Numbered from the stretch's first letter, positions 12,331-25,195 are shown. The stretch is DNA of 64,000 nt from Berberis thunbergii (GCA_003290165.1 QNQO01001816.1:124001-188000); one strand, 5' to 3'. Numbers and translations are program-made. The notes: generated from the sequence alone by a model not told the origin.

Positions 12331-13871
12331 CTAGAGAGCTGATGCAATGAATTTGGTGGTCAGACTCTCGAGTTCATTTACAAAAGTCTTCATTGCAGGG
12401 CCAGGTAAGCACATTTCAACCACAATCCCATCTTCACCTTTACTGTTCTTGAAGGGTATATAAAAGCTTCCCACCCCAGGTATGTCCCCAATTCCTCCCT
12501 TGGCCGGCCCCCCATACACTGCTTTGCCCCACCCAAAATCGACGCCTCTAAACCCCGCACGAGTCAAATCAGATACAAGATAGGTTCTCACCACAGTGAT
12601 AAGGGGCCGGCCCTTGATCACCATAAGATCAGCTACTGATCTCACGTACTCTTCTGTTACATCCGCTTTCGCTTTCTTAACTAGCTCCAATGCGTATCCC
12701 AATGGATTTGAACGTAACTCCCCGGCTGTTGATAATGCCACTGAGAAAGCGAACACGTTGCCGTAGTATCCATTTGGTAATGGTGGGTTGAATTTGGACC
12801 GTGCATTCACAATGCAGAGAACACGTACTTCTTCATCGTGATCTGGATTTAGAGCAATCGTGCGGCATCTCCAAAGGCATGCAGTGAGTATCTCGATGAG
12901 TGAGCTCGCACGGAGATGTGGTGGCACATGACGCTTTAGGGCCTTAGCCTCTTCTGGCCCGAAGAAGAACGATCTATATGCCATGTCATCCAGGGGTATG
13001 AGCGTGCCCTTAGTATCGGGCACTTGCTCATACTCATGGTGAACACATGACACACGTGGTGGGTTCCGTGCAGTGAGTAGTTCTCGTGCCCACACTGGTA
13101 GAACCGATGGCACGCTTGCCCCGCGCGCCATCTCACCAATGGCAGTCAAGAACTGGACCATCCCGGCAGCATCACTTATAGTGTGATTCAGTCGGATGGC
13201 AAAAATGAATCCTCCACACATCAAACGGGTCACCTGTGTTCATAAGAAAATAAATGGATAATTTTATTATGAATGGAGTTGGTTTAAGATAATTTTATTT
13301 ATTATTGTCCAAGAAATAATGATAATAGTAATTAGCTAATTCATTTGTTGTTGATAGCTTGTGTTTTGTTTGTAAGAAAAATTATTTTCTCTTAATATAT
13401 GTTGATGATAATTTTGTTAATTACCTGAATTAAAACCAAAGGACACCCAAGGACATCACTGGAGCCTGGGACGTCGTAAAGCAGTTCTTCCATGCATGGA
13501 AATGGAGGCAGAAGAACATCACCAAACTGATCCAGGGTAACATCAGCATCAGCTTCGATGAACATAAGACCTTCACCAGTGCATTCCACCATAAGCTTTC
13601 GCCCAACACCTTCCCTGAGCCTACCGGCAATAGGGTAGTAAAACACAAGTGTCTTAGCAATAGCATCTTTGATGACTTTCACTGGGTCTTTCCCTTGCAT
13701 TACTTCACTACCACGAACAAATTGTATACCAGGAAGTTGAAACCGAAGAGTTTCTTGATCATCGATATCAGAAAGAGGTTTGAACTCATGAGGAGTAGGT
13801 TTAGCTGGACGGATCAGTTCAGGTTCACGGCGTTGAACCGTGAAGACTAGGGAGGATGTTGAGGATGCCAT
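12331..13871 (-). CDS. BAHD acyltransferase copy 2 (benzyl alcohol O-benzoyltransferase-like)
   Basis: This is the best preserved copy. Exon 1 is 13425-13871 (149 codons) and exon 2 is 12331-13233; the phase-0 GT-AG intron of 191 bp sits after Gln149. The protein would be 449 residues. The catalytic HxxxD motif is H-T-I-S-D at about 166-170 and DFGWGK is at about 381-386. Exon 2 has [22 protein letters not shown] and [11 protein letters not shown], all typical of the benzoyl-/anthraniloyltransferase clade. The family uses an aromatic acyl-CoA and a small alcohol to make volatile or defensive esters; the exact substrates cannot be read from sequence. It differs from copy 1 by an in-frame K-G-G-I-G-D stretch that copy 1 lacks. 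Its 3' flank was later hit by a LINE. Confidence 0.9.
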
Positions 13872-13933
13872 TTGATCAGAGAGGGTGTTTATGTTTTGTA
13901 TGGTTATGAACTTATGAAGAATGCCTAAATTCT

Positions 13934-13943
13934 CTATTTATAG
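13934..13943 (-). promoter_or_regulatory. Probable TATA box of BAHD copy 2
   Basis: On the minus strand the sequence reads CTATAAATAG, about 63 bases upstream of the ATG. The same decamer lies upstream of copy 3. Match to the plant TATA consensus is good. Confidence 0.6.
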
Positions 13944-13989
13944 AGAAGGATTATAGGGTCATCCACGCCTTCGCGCATTATAATACTTC

Positions 13990-16840
13990 TTGCAAAATTT
14001 ACATATATAGTTTTGTGTCATGAGGACTGAAATTAAATGTTAAATTTTTTTTGCATCTTTTGCGTTCCTCTAGTTTCATGTGTAATTTGTTTGTCCCTCG
14101 CGAAGTCCAATTCCAATTCCAATTCCAATTCCAATTTCAAGTCAACTCGTGAATCATAACTCCCTTTAATTCTCATACAGGGATGCTTAGCTTACAGTGT
14201 ATATGTTGAGATTTGATTTGATTTTCATAATATTTTGTGAAGATCGATCTTAGCTTAGCGTTGAATTTGATTTTATTTAAATCAAGGCAATGTTCTGCCA
14301 TCACCTTCTATAATATATATGAGAGATTCTAAATGTCGAGGGAATGAGCGAGGGAAATGAGGTGGCGAGGTGAAAGCCGTTCATTTTTCTCGAGATGTGT
14401 GTGAAAAAAGTTAATGCACGCATCTCGAGGGAAATGAACGGCTTTCACCTCGCCACCTCATTTCCCTCGCTCGTTTCCTCGCTCATTCCCTCGACATTTA
14501 GAATTTCTCAATATATATATATATACATGATCGACATTGACAAATTACGATATATAAAAAAATTAAGTTAATGTAATCATGCATTCTAAGTGCTAATTAA
14601 ACAAATAGTCATCTATGAAACGAGTTGCAGAGCTTCCTATATTTTAGAATATTAGTTTATATACCGCGTGATCTTAGCACATGACGTTATTTATTTTAGA
14701 ATTGTAGATCATTCCTTAATTAAAAAGAACCAACTTTTGTTGGGGTTATGTGGGCAATAAATCTTTAATTAATTTTGTTTACCAATTTGTATTTTTTTAC
14801 ATTTTGGGCCGCATTTGCTGGGATCAACTAACGTAGGTTGTAAATGTGGATCATTTCCTAAGAAAATTGTAATGGTAATTTACAGTATGTTCCTTATAAA
14901 AAATAGCTAATACAAGTTTATCCATATAATTAATTCATATTGTATTTTCCTTCCAAGACTATTAGTCATCGTGCCTTGACTGTTAAGGCATGTGCTAGTT
15001 TCAAAAATGTCATATTTTACTGCACAAAATACATTTTAATGATTTGAAGCCTGAGATTCAAAGTTGAAGTGGCCAAATGTAATTAAAATCTCATAATCTG
15101 AAGGTTGAAATTCAAACTTTTCATTAGCCGTTCGGATAATCCACCTCCTCCTCCTTCACCATCACACTCTCCACTTCACCACTACTAACACTCGCCTCTG
15201 CTTCTACTATTACATTTACATGTTATTTAACTGTAGATTAAATATACAAACCCAAGTTTTGAAGTTAAGAACTTGAGTTGCAGGTCATCTTCATCCTCTC
15301 GCATGTCTGTTTTGTTTTAAGGGAAAACCTTACAATCAAATTTATTATACGGGGTTAAGTTACTGCCAATAATTTGTAATAAGAAAAGTTTAAAAACACT
15401 TAATTGGTTTTTTTGGAGATCTCATGTTGTCACAAGCACAATAAAACAAATGAATAAGATGTTTGAATTATGCAAAATTTTGAAGGAGTGCATGCAAAAC
15501 ATAATGTAAATACATTATATGTTCTTGACAAGTCAAGTTCATTGCATACTTCAAACCTCATCTTCACTTATTTGATTGTGCGGATGACAATGCAACCATG
15601 AGATCTGCAAGGAAAATATTTTTTTATTATATTTCTCCCCTTATAATAATAAATTGCTTAACCCCATATAACAAATTTGAATTTAATAATGCCCCCAAAA
15701 TATAACAGGGTCTGCGAGAGGTTGAAGATGATGCAACTCTCGATAAATGTCCACTGAAATGATGAAATGAAATAGTTGACTTGACTTACCACTACAATGG
15801 TATTCTAAACTGAAATCTATAGATGAGATAACTTAGATCTAATGTTTGTGTTACCTTTATGTAATGAAACCATAACAAAACCCTAACTTCAAAACTTGGG
15901 CTTGCTAAAGTTTTTTCACTTTAAATACTTTTGATCTACAATTATTTAACATGTAAAGAACTCAAATTTCATGGAAAACTTTGAATTTGAATATATTTGC
16001 TCAAGCCAACCACTTTTTCATCGCCTCATGTTGAATACCTTCACTCTCCATCGCTACAAGGGTATGATCAGCCAAATGCAATCCTAGTTGTCCATGTGTG
16101 TGGTTCAAGTAATAGACGGTTGGGATCAGCAGGTTTTCAGATCGTGTGTGGTATACACGTGAAGGGTATTTTGTCATCCAAAATGGGCGAAATGATGGTA
16201 CGTAAGGTATTTGACAATCAATACACGTTGACTATTAGTCTTGGGAGGAAATGCAATACGGATTAATTATGGGAGTGAACCTATATTAGCTATTTATTAT
16301 AAGGGGATGTGCATGATAAGTTTTGTGCAATGTTTTGATTTTCTTAATTAATAAATATACTTGATTGATTTTCTTGGATCGAGATGTGCATGACAAGTTT
16401 TGTGCTATTCAAATTATCAACCATTTCCTAACATTACCTTGAATTCATCTTCACTATTGTTAACGCATCGAGCATGTCTTGTCTCATTCTTCTCCACCCA
16501 ACACTCTCTAACAAAGGCATGTGGTGTTTCTTGGTTAGTACTTGCAATTCATGACAATACATTTAGTAGTTTGCATAAAAGAAATTTATGTAAATAAATC
16601 GACAATAAAAATAACACAGCGCTATGACAGTAATATACTTGTGACGTCCAAGTTGACATTATTCTATCATGGCTTTGTGATAGTCACAAAATTATAGACC
16701 AAAAAATCGTGATAGGATTTACATACTTGAAAAAAATTCATCACGATTTCATGACAGCGGGTATGCACTACTTAACCATTCTTAATATTGAAAATAAATC
16801 GTGATGTGTGTTGCTCATATTTTTTTTTTAAATATAGTTT
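13990..16840. repeat. Intergenic segment duplicated at about 20090-23350
   Basis: No gene is supported. Long stretches match the region upstream of copy 3, for example the blocks near 14700-14950 and 20720-20980 and those near 15560-16300 and 22050-22800. This shows that the duplicated unit was about 5-6 kb. A short tandem run of AATTCC units lies at about 14109-14136. A hairpin element sits at 14321-14509. Small open frames near 16000-16260 are shared with the other copy but resemble no known protein. Confidence 0.7.
14321..14509. mobile_element. Hairpin foldback element A (MULE-like MITE)
   Basis: Almost the whole 189-bp element is one long inverted repeat; the ends read inward as GAGAGATTCTAAATG and GAGAAATTCTAAATG, followed by TCGAGG. 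The loop is about 20-40 bases. It is flanked by the exact 9-bp repeat AATATATAT (14312-14320 and 14510-14518), although this lies in TA-rich DNA. A 9-bp duplication is the Mutator-superfamily length. It encodes nothing. Confidence 0.8.
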
Positions 16841-17644
16841 GAATACATTCCTTCAATAAATAACTATAATAAAACACCATTCTTTTACATTGCCTTTCTT
16901 TCTTGCATTTCAAACTAAAAACTATTGCGAAATGTTATGACCAATGACCAAGGATATTGATCACCTCTATAGGGTTTAATATATTGCATCAAAAGAATTA
17001 TGGGGAGTTGGGGTGGAATTCAAGTGGTTTATCTCCCACGACTGAAAAATATAAGCTCAACCATTGTAATAACTCTAATAAATTGCATGTCCAATTTTAT
17101 AAGAAGGTAAAGCATATCCGTAATGATCAGGTCTCAATGTGAATCACAAAACAACTTTAATCTTGTTCTTGAATATGGGTTTTCCAATCTAAAATACTAT
17201 GTACATAAAATGGGTCGGACTCGGGTCTCTATTTACTTTGATATGATGAGATTTTCGGTTGGATTTACTGTAATGCTAGCTGAAGTTGTTGTCTATATCA
17301 CCTACTTTTAGAATATCTGATTTTGTTGAGAAAATTGGAAACAAAGGTGGGTACCTAATCACATACATCCACACATATACTTGGTTGATGAGGGCACTTT
17401 TATGCCAAAACCTACTCCTGCGGATGGCTGTGGGATTCAAAATTTAAACCTTCCATCAATGTGAAGAGCTCTGCTAATAGTGACAGTGAATTATTGAAAA
17501 ATTTTGAATTTGTTTGGACCAACAAAGAGCTCATATATGAAAAGCAGCAAATTGGAATATATATAAACTAGATGACATGTATCATCAGCTAGAAATGATA
17601 CTTTTGGCCATTGACATTACTTCAAAGAGATCATTTCGTTCAAT
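16841..17644. repeat. Duplicated 3' flank of BAHD copy 3, with two empty sites nearby
   Basis: This is the uninterrupted version of the flank seen in the other copies. It includes TAACTATAATAAAACACC at 16861-16878, the empty counterpart of the site where the CACTA element sits at 23355-32744. Just outside it, 16626-16634 (GACAGTAAT) is the empty counterpart of the foldback at 23022-23158. No gene is seen. Confidence 0.75.
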
Positions 17645-19205
17645 CTAGAGAGCTGATGCAATGAATTTAGTGGTCAGACTCTCGAGTTCATTTACAAAAG
17701 TGTTCATTGCAGGGCCAGGTAAGCACATTTCAACCACAATCCCATCTTCACCTTTACTGTTCTTGAAGGGTATATAAAAGCTTCCCAACCCAGGTACGTC
17801 CCGAATTCCTCCCTTGGCCGGCCCTGCATACACTGCTTTGCCCCACCCAAAGTCGACTTCTTCAAACCTCGCACGAGTCACATCAGATACAATATAGCTT
17901 CTCACCACAGTGATAAGGGGCCGGTCGTTGATCACCATAAAGTCAGCTACTGATCTCATGTACTCTTCTGTTACATCCGCTTTCGCTTTCTTAACTAGCT
18001 CCAATGCGTATCCCAATGGATTTGAACATAACTTCCCGGCTGTTGATATTGCCATTGAGAAAGCGATCGCGTTGCCGTAGTATCCATTTGGTAATGGTGG
18101 GCTGAATTTGGGCCGTGCATTTACAAGGCAAAGAACACGTACTTCTTCATCGTGATCCGGATTTAGAGCAATCGTGCGGCATCTCCAAAGGCATGCAGTG
18201 AGTATCTCGATGAGTGTGCTCGCGCGGAGATGGGATGGCACATGACGCTTTAGGGCATTAGCCTCTTCTGGCCCGAAGAAGAACGATCTATAGGCCATGT
18301 CATCCCGGGGTATGAGCGTGCCCTTAGTATCAGGCACTTGCTCATACTCGCGGTGAACACAAGACACATGTGGTGGGTCTCGTGCAGTGAGTAGTTCTCG
18401 GGCCCACACTGCTGGAACTGATGGCGCGCTTGCCCTGCGCGCCATCTCACCAATAGCAGTCATGAACTGGAACAACCCGGCTGTGTCACTCATAGTGTGA
18501 TTCACACGGACGGCCACAATGAATCCTCCACACATCAAACGGGTCACCTGTGTTCATAAGAAAATAAACGATCTACCACTGTCAATTTATTGGAAAATTG
18601 CTTATTGTCAACAGAGTTGGTTGAAGATAATTTTATTTACTATCGTCCAAGAAATAATGATAATAGTACTTTGTTATTTGTTGTTGAGCTTGTTTTGTTT
18701 GTAAGAAAAATTATTTTTCTCTTAATATATGTTGATAATTTTGTTAATTATACCTGAATTAAAACCAAAGGACACCCAAGGACATCACTGGAGCCTGGGA
18801 CGTCGTAAAGCAGTTCTTCCATGCATGGAAATGGAGGCAGAAGAACATCACCAAACTGATCCAGGGTAACATCAGCATCAGCTTCGATGAACATAAGACC
18901 TTCACCGGTGCATTCCACTATAAGCTTTCGCCCAACACCTTCCCTGAGCCTACCGGCAAAAGGGTAGTAAAACACACAAGTGTCTTAGCAATAGCATCTT
19001 TGATGACTTTGACAGGGTCGTCTTTCCCTTGCATCACTTCACTACTACGATAAAATTGTATAACAGGAATTTGAAACCTAAGACCTTCTTGATCATCGAT
19101 ATCAGAAAGAGGTTTGAACTCATGACGAGTAGGTTTAGCTGGACGGATCAGTTCAGGTTCACTTCGTCGAACCGTGAAGACTAGGAAGGATGTTGAGGAT
19201 GCCAT
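17645..19205 (-). pseudogene. BAHD acyltransferase copy 3, frameshifted
   Basis: Exon 2 (17645-18547, 300 codons) is fully open, with H-T-M-S-D and D-F-G-W-G-K intact. Exon 1 is 18754-19205, 452 bp against 447 in copy 2. Three extra bases add one Asp in M-Q-G-K-D-D-P and two extra bases at about 18972-18977 (ACACAC where copy 2 has ACAC) shift the frame after A-K-T-L-V. Translation would end shortly after. Both splice sites of the 206-bp intron look normal. The change looks like dinucleotide slippage and could be a recent inactivation or a sequence error. If the 2 bp were an error, the gene would encode a full-length enzyme of about 450 residues. Confidence 0.85.
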
Positions 19206-19285
19206 TTGATCAGGGAATATGAATGAGAAAAAAATATAATGTGACAAGAGAAGGGTTATGAACTTATGAAGAATGCCTAAATTCT

Positions 19286-19295
19286 CTATTTATAG
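19286..19295 (-). promoter_or_regulatory. Probable TATA box of BAHD copy 3
   Basis: On the minus strand the sequence reads CTATAAATAG, 81 bases upstream of the ATG and identical to the box of copy 2. Upstream sequence to about 19315 also matches copy 2. Confidence 0.55.
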
Positions 19296-19314
19296 AGAAG
19301 GATTATAGGGTCAT

Positions 19315-20090
19315 GTTTGCATTTCGGAATATAGTTGGAAGATGCGCATTGTTCATCCACGCATTCATAGTTGAGAAGAAGTGAACCAGTTAGGCTGGCC
19401 TCTCCTCCTATATTATATAGTGGAAGTATCACCCTTTATATTTGTGGAAAAAAAACCAACCAAATTGATTAAACCGATCCAACCAATCAAAATTAGTTCG
19501 ATTTAAATTTGGTTCGGATCAGTTTTGGCTTTAAAAAATTTTAAACTGAAGTGGTTGATTCGATTTTCGATTTGTATGTAATTTTGACCAACCGAACCGA
19601 ACCGAACCGACCGAATATATAATAAATAATATATATTTTTATATAAAAATAATATAATATATTTAAAATAGTCGATGAGTTCGGTTTTATTTCGATTTTA
19701 GTTTGTCGGTTCGATTACGATTTGTATAAATTAAAATCGGTTCAGTTTTGTTAATGGTCGATTCGATTTCAATTTGAAAATTTTAAAACCAACCAAAATC
19801 AATTCAATTTATGATTTAAGTGAAAAACTGAACCGATAGCTAATTTGTGAGGGATAATTTTACTTATAAGGAAGTTGTGGAGGATGGGTTTGGCTTGTAA
19901 TTTGTTTAAAATTTTGGATTTTGACACTTTTATGATGTCTTGGCGTTTATTGATATATGAATGTTTCTCTTTGTTGTATGCTTCTTTTTCTTTCCTTAAT
20001 AAATATCTTCGTGTTGGACCGAAAAAAAAAAAATGATCCACAATTTGTGCGTCCACTTTCAATGAAATGAAACTGTTGATGTATACTTTT
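19315..20090. repeat. Insertion rich in AACCGA motifs in the 5' flank of copy 3
   Basis: Compared with the 5' flank of copy 2, about 0.7-0.8 kb of extra sequence is present. It contains repeated CCGAACCGAACCGA-like motifs and their complement. No coding domain is recognised. Motif-rich DNA of this type also occurs in the hAT-like element at 36045-36793, but clear terminal repeats and a target duplication were not found here. Confidence 0.4.
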
Positions 20091-20464
20091 TGCAAAGTTT
20101 ATATATGTGGTTTTGTCCCTCACGAAGTCCAATTCCAATTTTCAAGTCAACTCGTGAATCATAACTTGCTATAACTCTCGTATCGAGGAAAATAAAATTA
20201 AAAGTGGTATAAGGATGCTTAGCTTACCATGTACATGTTGAGATTTGACTTAATATTCTTAATATTTTGTGAAGATCTTAGCTTAGCGTTTAGATTTGAT
20301 TTTATTTAAATCAAGCCATGTCCTGTCATGACTTTTTATAATATAGGAAGTATATATATATATATACACGACATTGACATTGACAAATTACAATATAATT
20401 CACTTGAGTATTAGTTTATTATGTAATACTTTTTAAGTTAACAACGGAGATAGAGTATTAGTTT

Positions 20465-20649
20465 CGAAAATTCTAAATGGCGAGGAAGTGGGCGAGGAAA
20501 TCAGCGAGGGAGGGAAAGAGGGAATCGTCCATTCCTTTTGAGATGTGTGTTGTCATTTTTCATGCACGCATTCTGAAGGAGATGAACGATCCCCTCTCTC
20601 CCTCCCTCACTGATTTCCTCGCCCACTTCCTCACTGTGTAGAACAGCTC
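20465..20649. mobile_element. Hairpin foldback element B (MULE-like MITE)
   Basis: A 185-bp imperfect inverted repeat begins CGAAAATTCTAAATGGCGAG. It is flanked by exact 9-bp repeats TATTAGTTT (20456-20464 and 20650-20658). Paralogous segments at 14650-14658 and 39113-39121 carry a single TATTAGTTT followed by the same ATATAC sequence. These are empty sites, so the insertion and its target duplication are well supported. Confidence 0.88.
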
Positions 20650-23021
20650 TATTAGTTTATATACTGCGTGATACATAGGTACATCATATTTCTTGTAGCA
20701 CATGACGTGATTTATTTTAGAATGTTTTAGGTGTAGATCATTCCTTAATTAAAAAGAACCAACTTTTGTTGCGGTTATGTGGGCAATCAATTTTTAATTA
20801 ATTTTGTTTACTAATTTGTAATTTTTAACATTTTGGGTAGCATTTGCTGGGATCAATTAATGTAGGTTGCAAATGTGGATCATTTCCTATTAAATTTTGT
20901 AAGGGTAATTTATAGTATGCCCATTGTAATAAATAGCTAATACAAATTTACCTTTCATAATTAATTCTAATTGCATTTTCTTTCCAAGACTAACCGTGCC
21001 TTGACTATCAAGGCATGTGCTAGTTTCAAAAATGTCATATTTTACTGTCCCAAATAATCTTTAATGATCTAAATGTTGAAATTCAAAGTTGAAGTAGCCA
21101 GATGCAATTAAAATCTCATAATCTGATGGTTGAGATTCAAACTTTTCATTAGCTGTTAGGATAATCCACCTCATCTTCCTTCACCACCATTAACACTCGC
21201 ACCTGCTTCTACTACTACGTCTACATGTTATTTCACTGTCGATTAAATATGCAAACCCAAGTTTTGAAGTTAAGCTTAAATTGCAGGTCATCTTCATCTT
21301 CTCGCAAGTCTGTTCTGTTTTAGCGGACAACCTTATAATCAAAATTATTATATGGGGTAAAGTTACAGCTAGTAATTTGTCATAAGTAAAATTTAAAAAC
21401 ACTTAATTGATTTTCTTACAAATCTCATGATGTTACAAGCACAATAAAACAAGTGACGAGGAGATTTGAAGTATGCAAGATTTTGAAAGAGTGCATGTAA
21501 AACACAATGTAAATACATTATATGTTCTTGACAAACCAAATTCATTGCATGTACTTGTAAAGCACAATGTAAATACATTTGATATTTTTGCAACAAAGTT
21601 TGATATAGCACATTGTAATCAAATGCCATAACATATTTGCAAAAAACCTGATAGCATTAATGTCAATTAACATCTAGACATTGCACAAAACCAACCTGAA
21701 GTTACAAACATTCAATACCATACCAACCTAAAATGCAATCCATTCAACATAACCAGCAAAAGTGCATTATTAACATACCATACCAATAAGTCGGACAACT
21801 ATAAGTATGACATAACAACAAACTCTAACATATAATCCATTAAACAACAAGAAGTGAAAATGTCATAAACAAACCTAATGTGATCACATGAAACGGTCTT
21901 CAAACAAAAAAACTATCTTCCACTAACTTATATGCTTGGTCCTCTTGCCCAACAAGTCTCTTCCTTCTGAACAACATCTTCATCCTCATCTTTTTTTCCC
22001 TCTCTCAACATGATTGGTCTCCAATTGTTTGAACTTCAAAATCTTGCATACTTCAAACCCCTCATCTTCACTTATTTAATTGTGCGGATGACAATGCAAG
22101 CATGAGATCTGCAAGGAAAACAACTTTTTTTAATTATATTTTCCCCTTTATAATAAATTGTTTAACCCCATATAACAAATTTGAATTTAAGAATACCCCG
22201 AAATAGATCAGGGTCTGCAAGAGATTGAAGATGACTTGCAACTCTCAATAAATGTCCACTGAAATGATGAAATGAAAATAGCTAACTTGACTTATCGCTA
22301 CGATGGTGTTCTAAACTGAAATCTATAGATAAAATAACTTAGATCTAAGGTTTGTGTTACCTTTATGTAATGAAATCCTAACTTCAAAACTTGAGTTTGC
22401 TAAAGCTTTTCCACTTCAAATACTTTTGATCTACAGTTATTTAACATGTAAAGAACTCAAATTTCATGGAAAGCTTTGAATTTGAATACCTTTGTTCAGA
22501 CCAACAACTATTTCATTTTCCCATATTGAATACCTCCACTCTCCATCTCTACAAGGGTATGATCAACCAAATGCAATCCTGGCCATCCAAGTGTGTGGTT
22601 CAAGTAATATGTGTGGTTCAAGTAATAGATGGTTGAGATCAGCAAGTTCTCAGATCATGCGTGATATGCACGTGAAGAGTATTTTCGTTATCCAAAATGG
22701 GCAGAATGATGGCACGTGAGGTGTTTGACAATCAAGACATGTTGACTGTTAGTTTTGAGGGAAAATGCAATACGAATTAATTATAAAGGTAAACCTTTAT
22801 TAGCTATTTATTATATGAAACATACTGCAAATTACTCAATTTATAATAGCCTAATCCTCCAAGACTCTGATCGTGACAGTTAAATGATTGTAGACTTTGA
22901 AAGAAATTGGTGATAAAGATTGTTAGAAATTTTCAACATCCTTTAAAAATGTAAGTTCAAGGACTGATTTTGCAGGCCTAATAAATTGACAATAAAAATA
23001 ACACAACGCCATGACAGTAAT

Positions 23022-23158
23022 CAACTTTTCTAGAGAGCCAGACCAGGCAAGTAGGCTCGCGTCAGGCCAGGCCCAATATCATTCATCATCTTCAAGATAT
23101 GCATCACTAGGATGATGATAAATGGTATTGGGTCTGGCCTGACTCTCTAGAAAAACTC
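23022..23158. mobile_element. Hairpin foldback element C (MULE-like MITE)
   Basis: A 137-bp inverted repeat has ends TTTTCTAGAGAGCCAG and TTTTCTAGAGAGTCAG read inward. The flanks are GACAGTAAT (23013-23021) and AACAGTAAT (23159-23167), an 8 of 9 match. The paralogous segment at 16626-16634 has one copy of GACAGTAAT directly joined to ATACTTG, which proves the insertion. Confidence 0.85.
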
Positions 23159-23375
23159 AACAGTAATATACTTGTGACATTTTATCACGATTTTGTGATA
23201 ATCACGAAATTATAGACCAAAAAATAGTAATAGGACTTGCATACTTTGAAAAAAATTCATCACGATTTCATGATCGTGGGTATGCACTACATAACCATTC
23301 TTAATATTCATATTTTATTAATAATGTTTGAATACCTTTCATCAATAAATAACTATACACTACACCAAAAACCCC

Positions 23376-23770
23376 CATTAGCAACGGTTCTATACCGTGG
23401 GCGTAATCCATTGCCACGGCTAAGAGCCATGGGCTACAGAGGCGTCGCGAAATTCTTTGTAACGGCTAAAAACCGTTGCTAAACATTAGCAACGGTTTTA
23501 TGCTTGAATAGGGGTGATGATTTTCAGCATTTAGCAACGGTTTTAAACCGTTGCAAGAAGCATAGCAACGGTTTTTAGCCGTGGCAAAAATAGCCACGGT
23601 TTTAAGCCGTGATAAAGCATGGATACTAGCAACGGTTTTAAACCGTGTCTAATTAAGTAGCAACGGTTTTAAGCCGTGGCTAACCCTAGCCACGGTTAGA
23701 AGCCGTGGCAAGGTAGCCACGGTTTTTAGCCATTGCAATAGTTAGCCACGGTTTAAAACCGTGGCAAATT
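23376..23770. repeat. Left subterminal repeat array of the CACTA element
   Basis: Roughly a dozen copies of short palindromes formed from GCAACGGTTT or GCCACGGTTT and the complements AAACCGTTGC or AAACCGTGGC. They are spaced by short A/T-rich or unique stretches. In En/Spm such arrays bind the regulatory protein TNPA; that role is inferred here. A poly-T tract follows at 23765-23800. Confidence 0.88.
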
Positions 23771-23974
23771 TTTTTATTTTTTTATTTTTTTTTTTTTGCT
23801 ATCAAATGACTTTGAGTCATTGAGTCAAAATCTATCAAATAATGGAGGCAAAGTAATGTAATTAATGAAAACAAAGTAATGTAATTAATAAGAAAATGTA
23901 TTACATTGAGTCAAAATCTATCAAATAATATCTCAAATACAATGACACACAAACTTAAATATCTCAAATACAAA

Positions 23975-24292
23975 GACTAGGTTGCTTTTTGCCAGGGGCT
24001 TTCTTCTCAGCTAATGGCTGTGACTTAACTTCCTTAGGTACCGAATCAATGTCAAAACGTTCTTCTAAAGGCTCCTGCATGCATGCCAAAAAGAGTTAAT
24101 TAGCAGTAAAATAATGATAAACCTAAAATAAAGAGCTGGAAGAAGACCTACATAGTTCCTCAAGCTAGCCTCCAGGTTGACTAACGGTACATCAAGTGAC
24201 CCAAAGAGAAAGTCTTTCACATAGCTCTCAGTTTCACCAACTGGACCATCACCTCCGAGCATACTCAAATAGAGGGTTGCCCTATCCCGCAC
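23975..24292 (-). pseudogene. Captured fragment of coatomer gamma subunit (gamma-COP)
   Basis: Exon A (24152-24292, 47 codons, phase 0 at both ends) encodes VRDRATLYLSMLGGDG and VKDFLFGSLDVPLVNLEASL. Exon B (from 24074 down to about 23975) continues with EPLEERFDIDSVPKEV and KSQPLAEKKAPGKK. Together they match plant gamma-COP (SEC21), a COPI coat subunit of Golgi vesicles. The intron between them keeps GT and AG sites. Only about 80 codons of a protein of about 890 are present, so it cannot make a coat subunit. This is the captured fragment nearest the left end of the element. Confidence 0.85.
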
Positions 24293-24768
24293 CTGTGAGG
24301 ACAAAATACTCAGAAAATTCTCCACAAGTAGAATCATACCATGAATTATGGTGATCTTAAAAAGTAGAATGTTGAGAATCAATTTTATTACTGTTTACAT
24401 CTTAAATTGGTAAAATTGCACCTTTAAAACAAAGAGATGATAAAACAAAGATTATTTGCATCTATGTCAAGCTCTGTCAAAAACCTATCACTTCATTTGG
24501 TTTAGACAAATTTTCCTGATTATACTAGAAAAAGTAATCTATGATTTTCCTTAAACTGTCGAGCTCTGAACAATGAATAATGTTAAAAGTACCAAACTGA
24601 ATCTAATGCTATAACACAGCTATGTGTATTCATAAATGAAATGCCACACCACAGGAAGCACAGCCATTCTATGATTTCACTTAGAAAATCTACTAATAAA
24701 ACTTCTATTTTTTGTTTCAGATTTTGTATATTTCTTTGTGGGTGGTGGTCAGTTATTTACAAATCCTA

Positions 24769-25195
<427 letters not shown>

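Larger units (their letters stand above)
20091..23354. repeat. Duplicated intergenic segment upstream of copy 3
   Basis: This is the partner of 13990-16860. It holds two foldback elements (20465-20649 and 23022-23158) that the partner lacks. An extra stretch near 21450-22050 has no match in the partner. No protein gene or RNA gene is supported. Confidence 0.65.

Noticed and set aside
19799..20138. Minus-strand frames in the insertion upstream of copy 3
   Set aside because: Lys/Ile-rich low-complexity translation with no recognised domain.
23376..23770. Possible CRISPR-like array of short palindromes
   Set aside because: Plant nuclear DNA, variable spacing and a position just inside CACTA termini explain it as transposon subterminal repeats.
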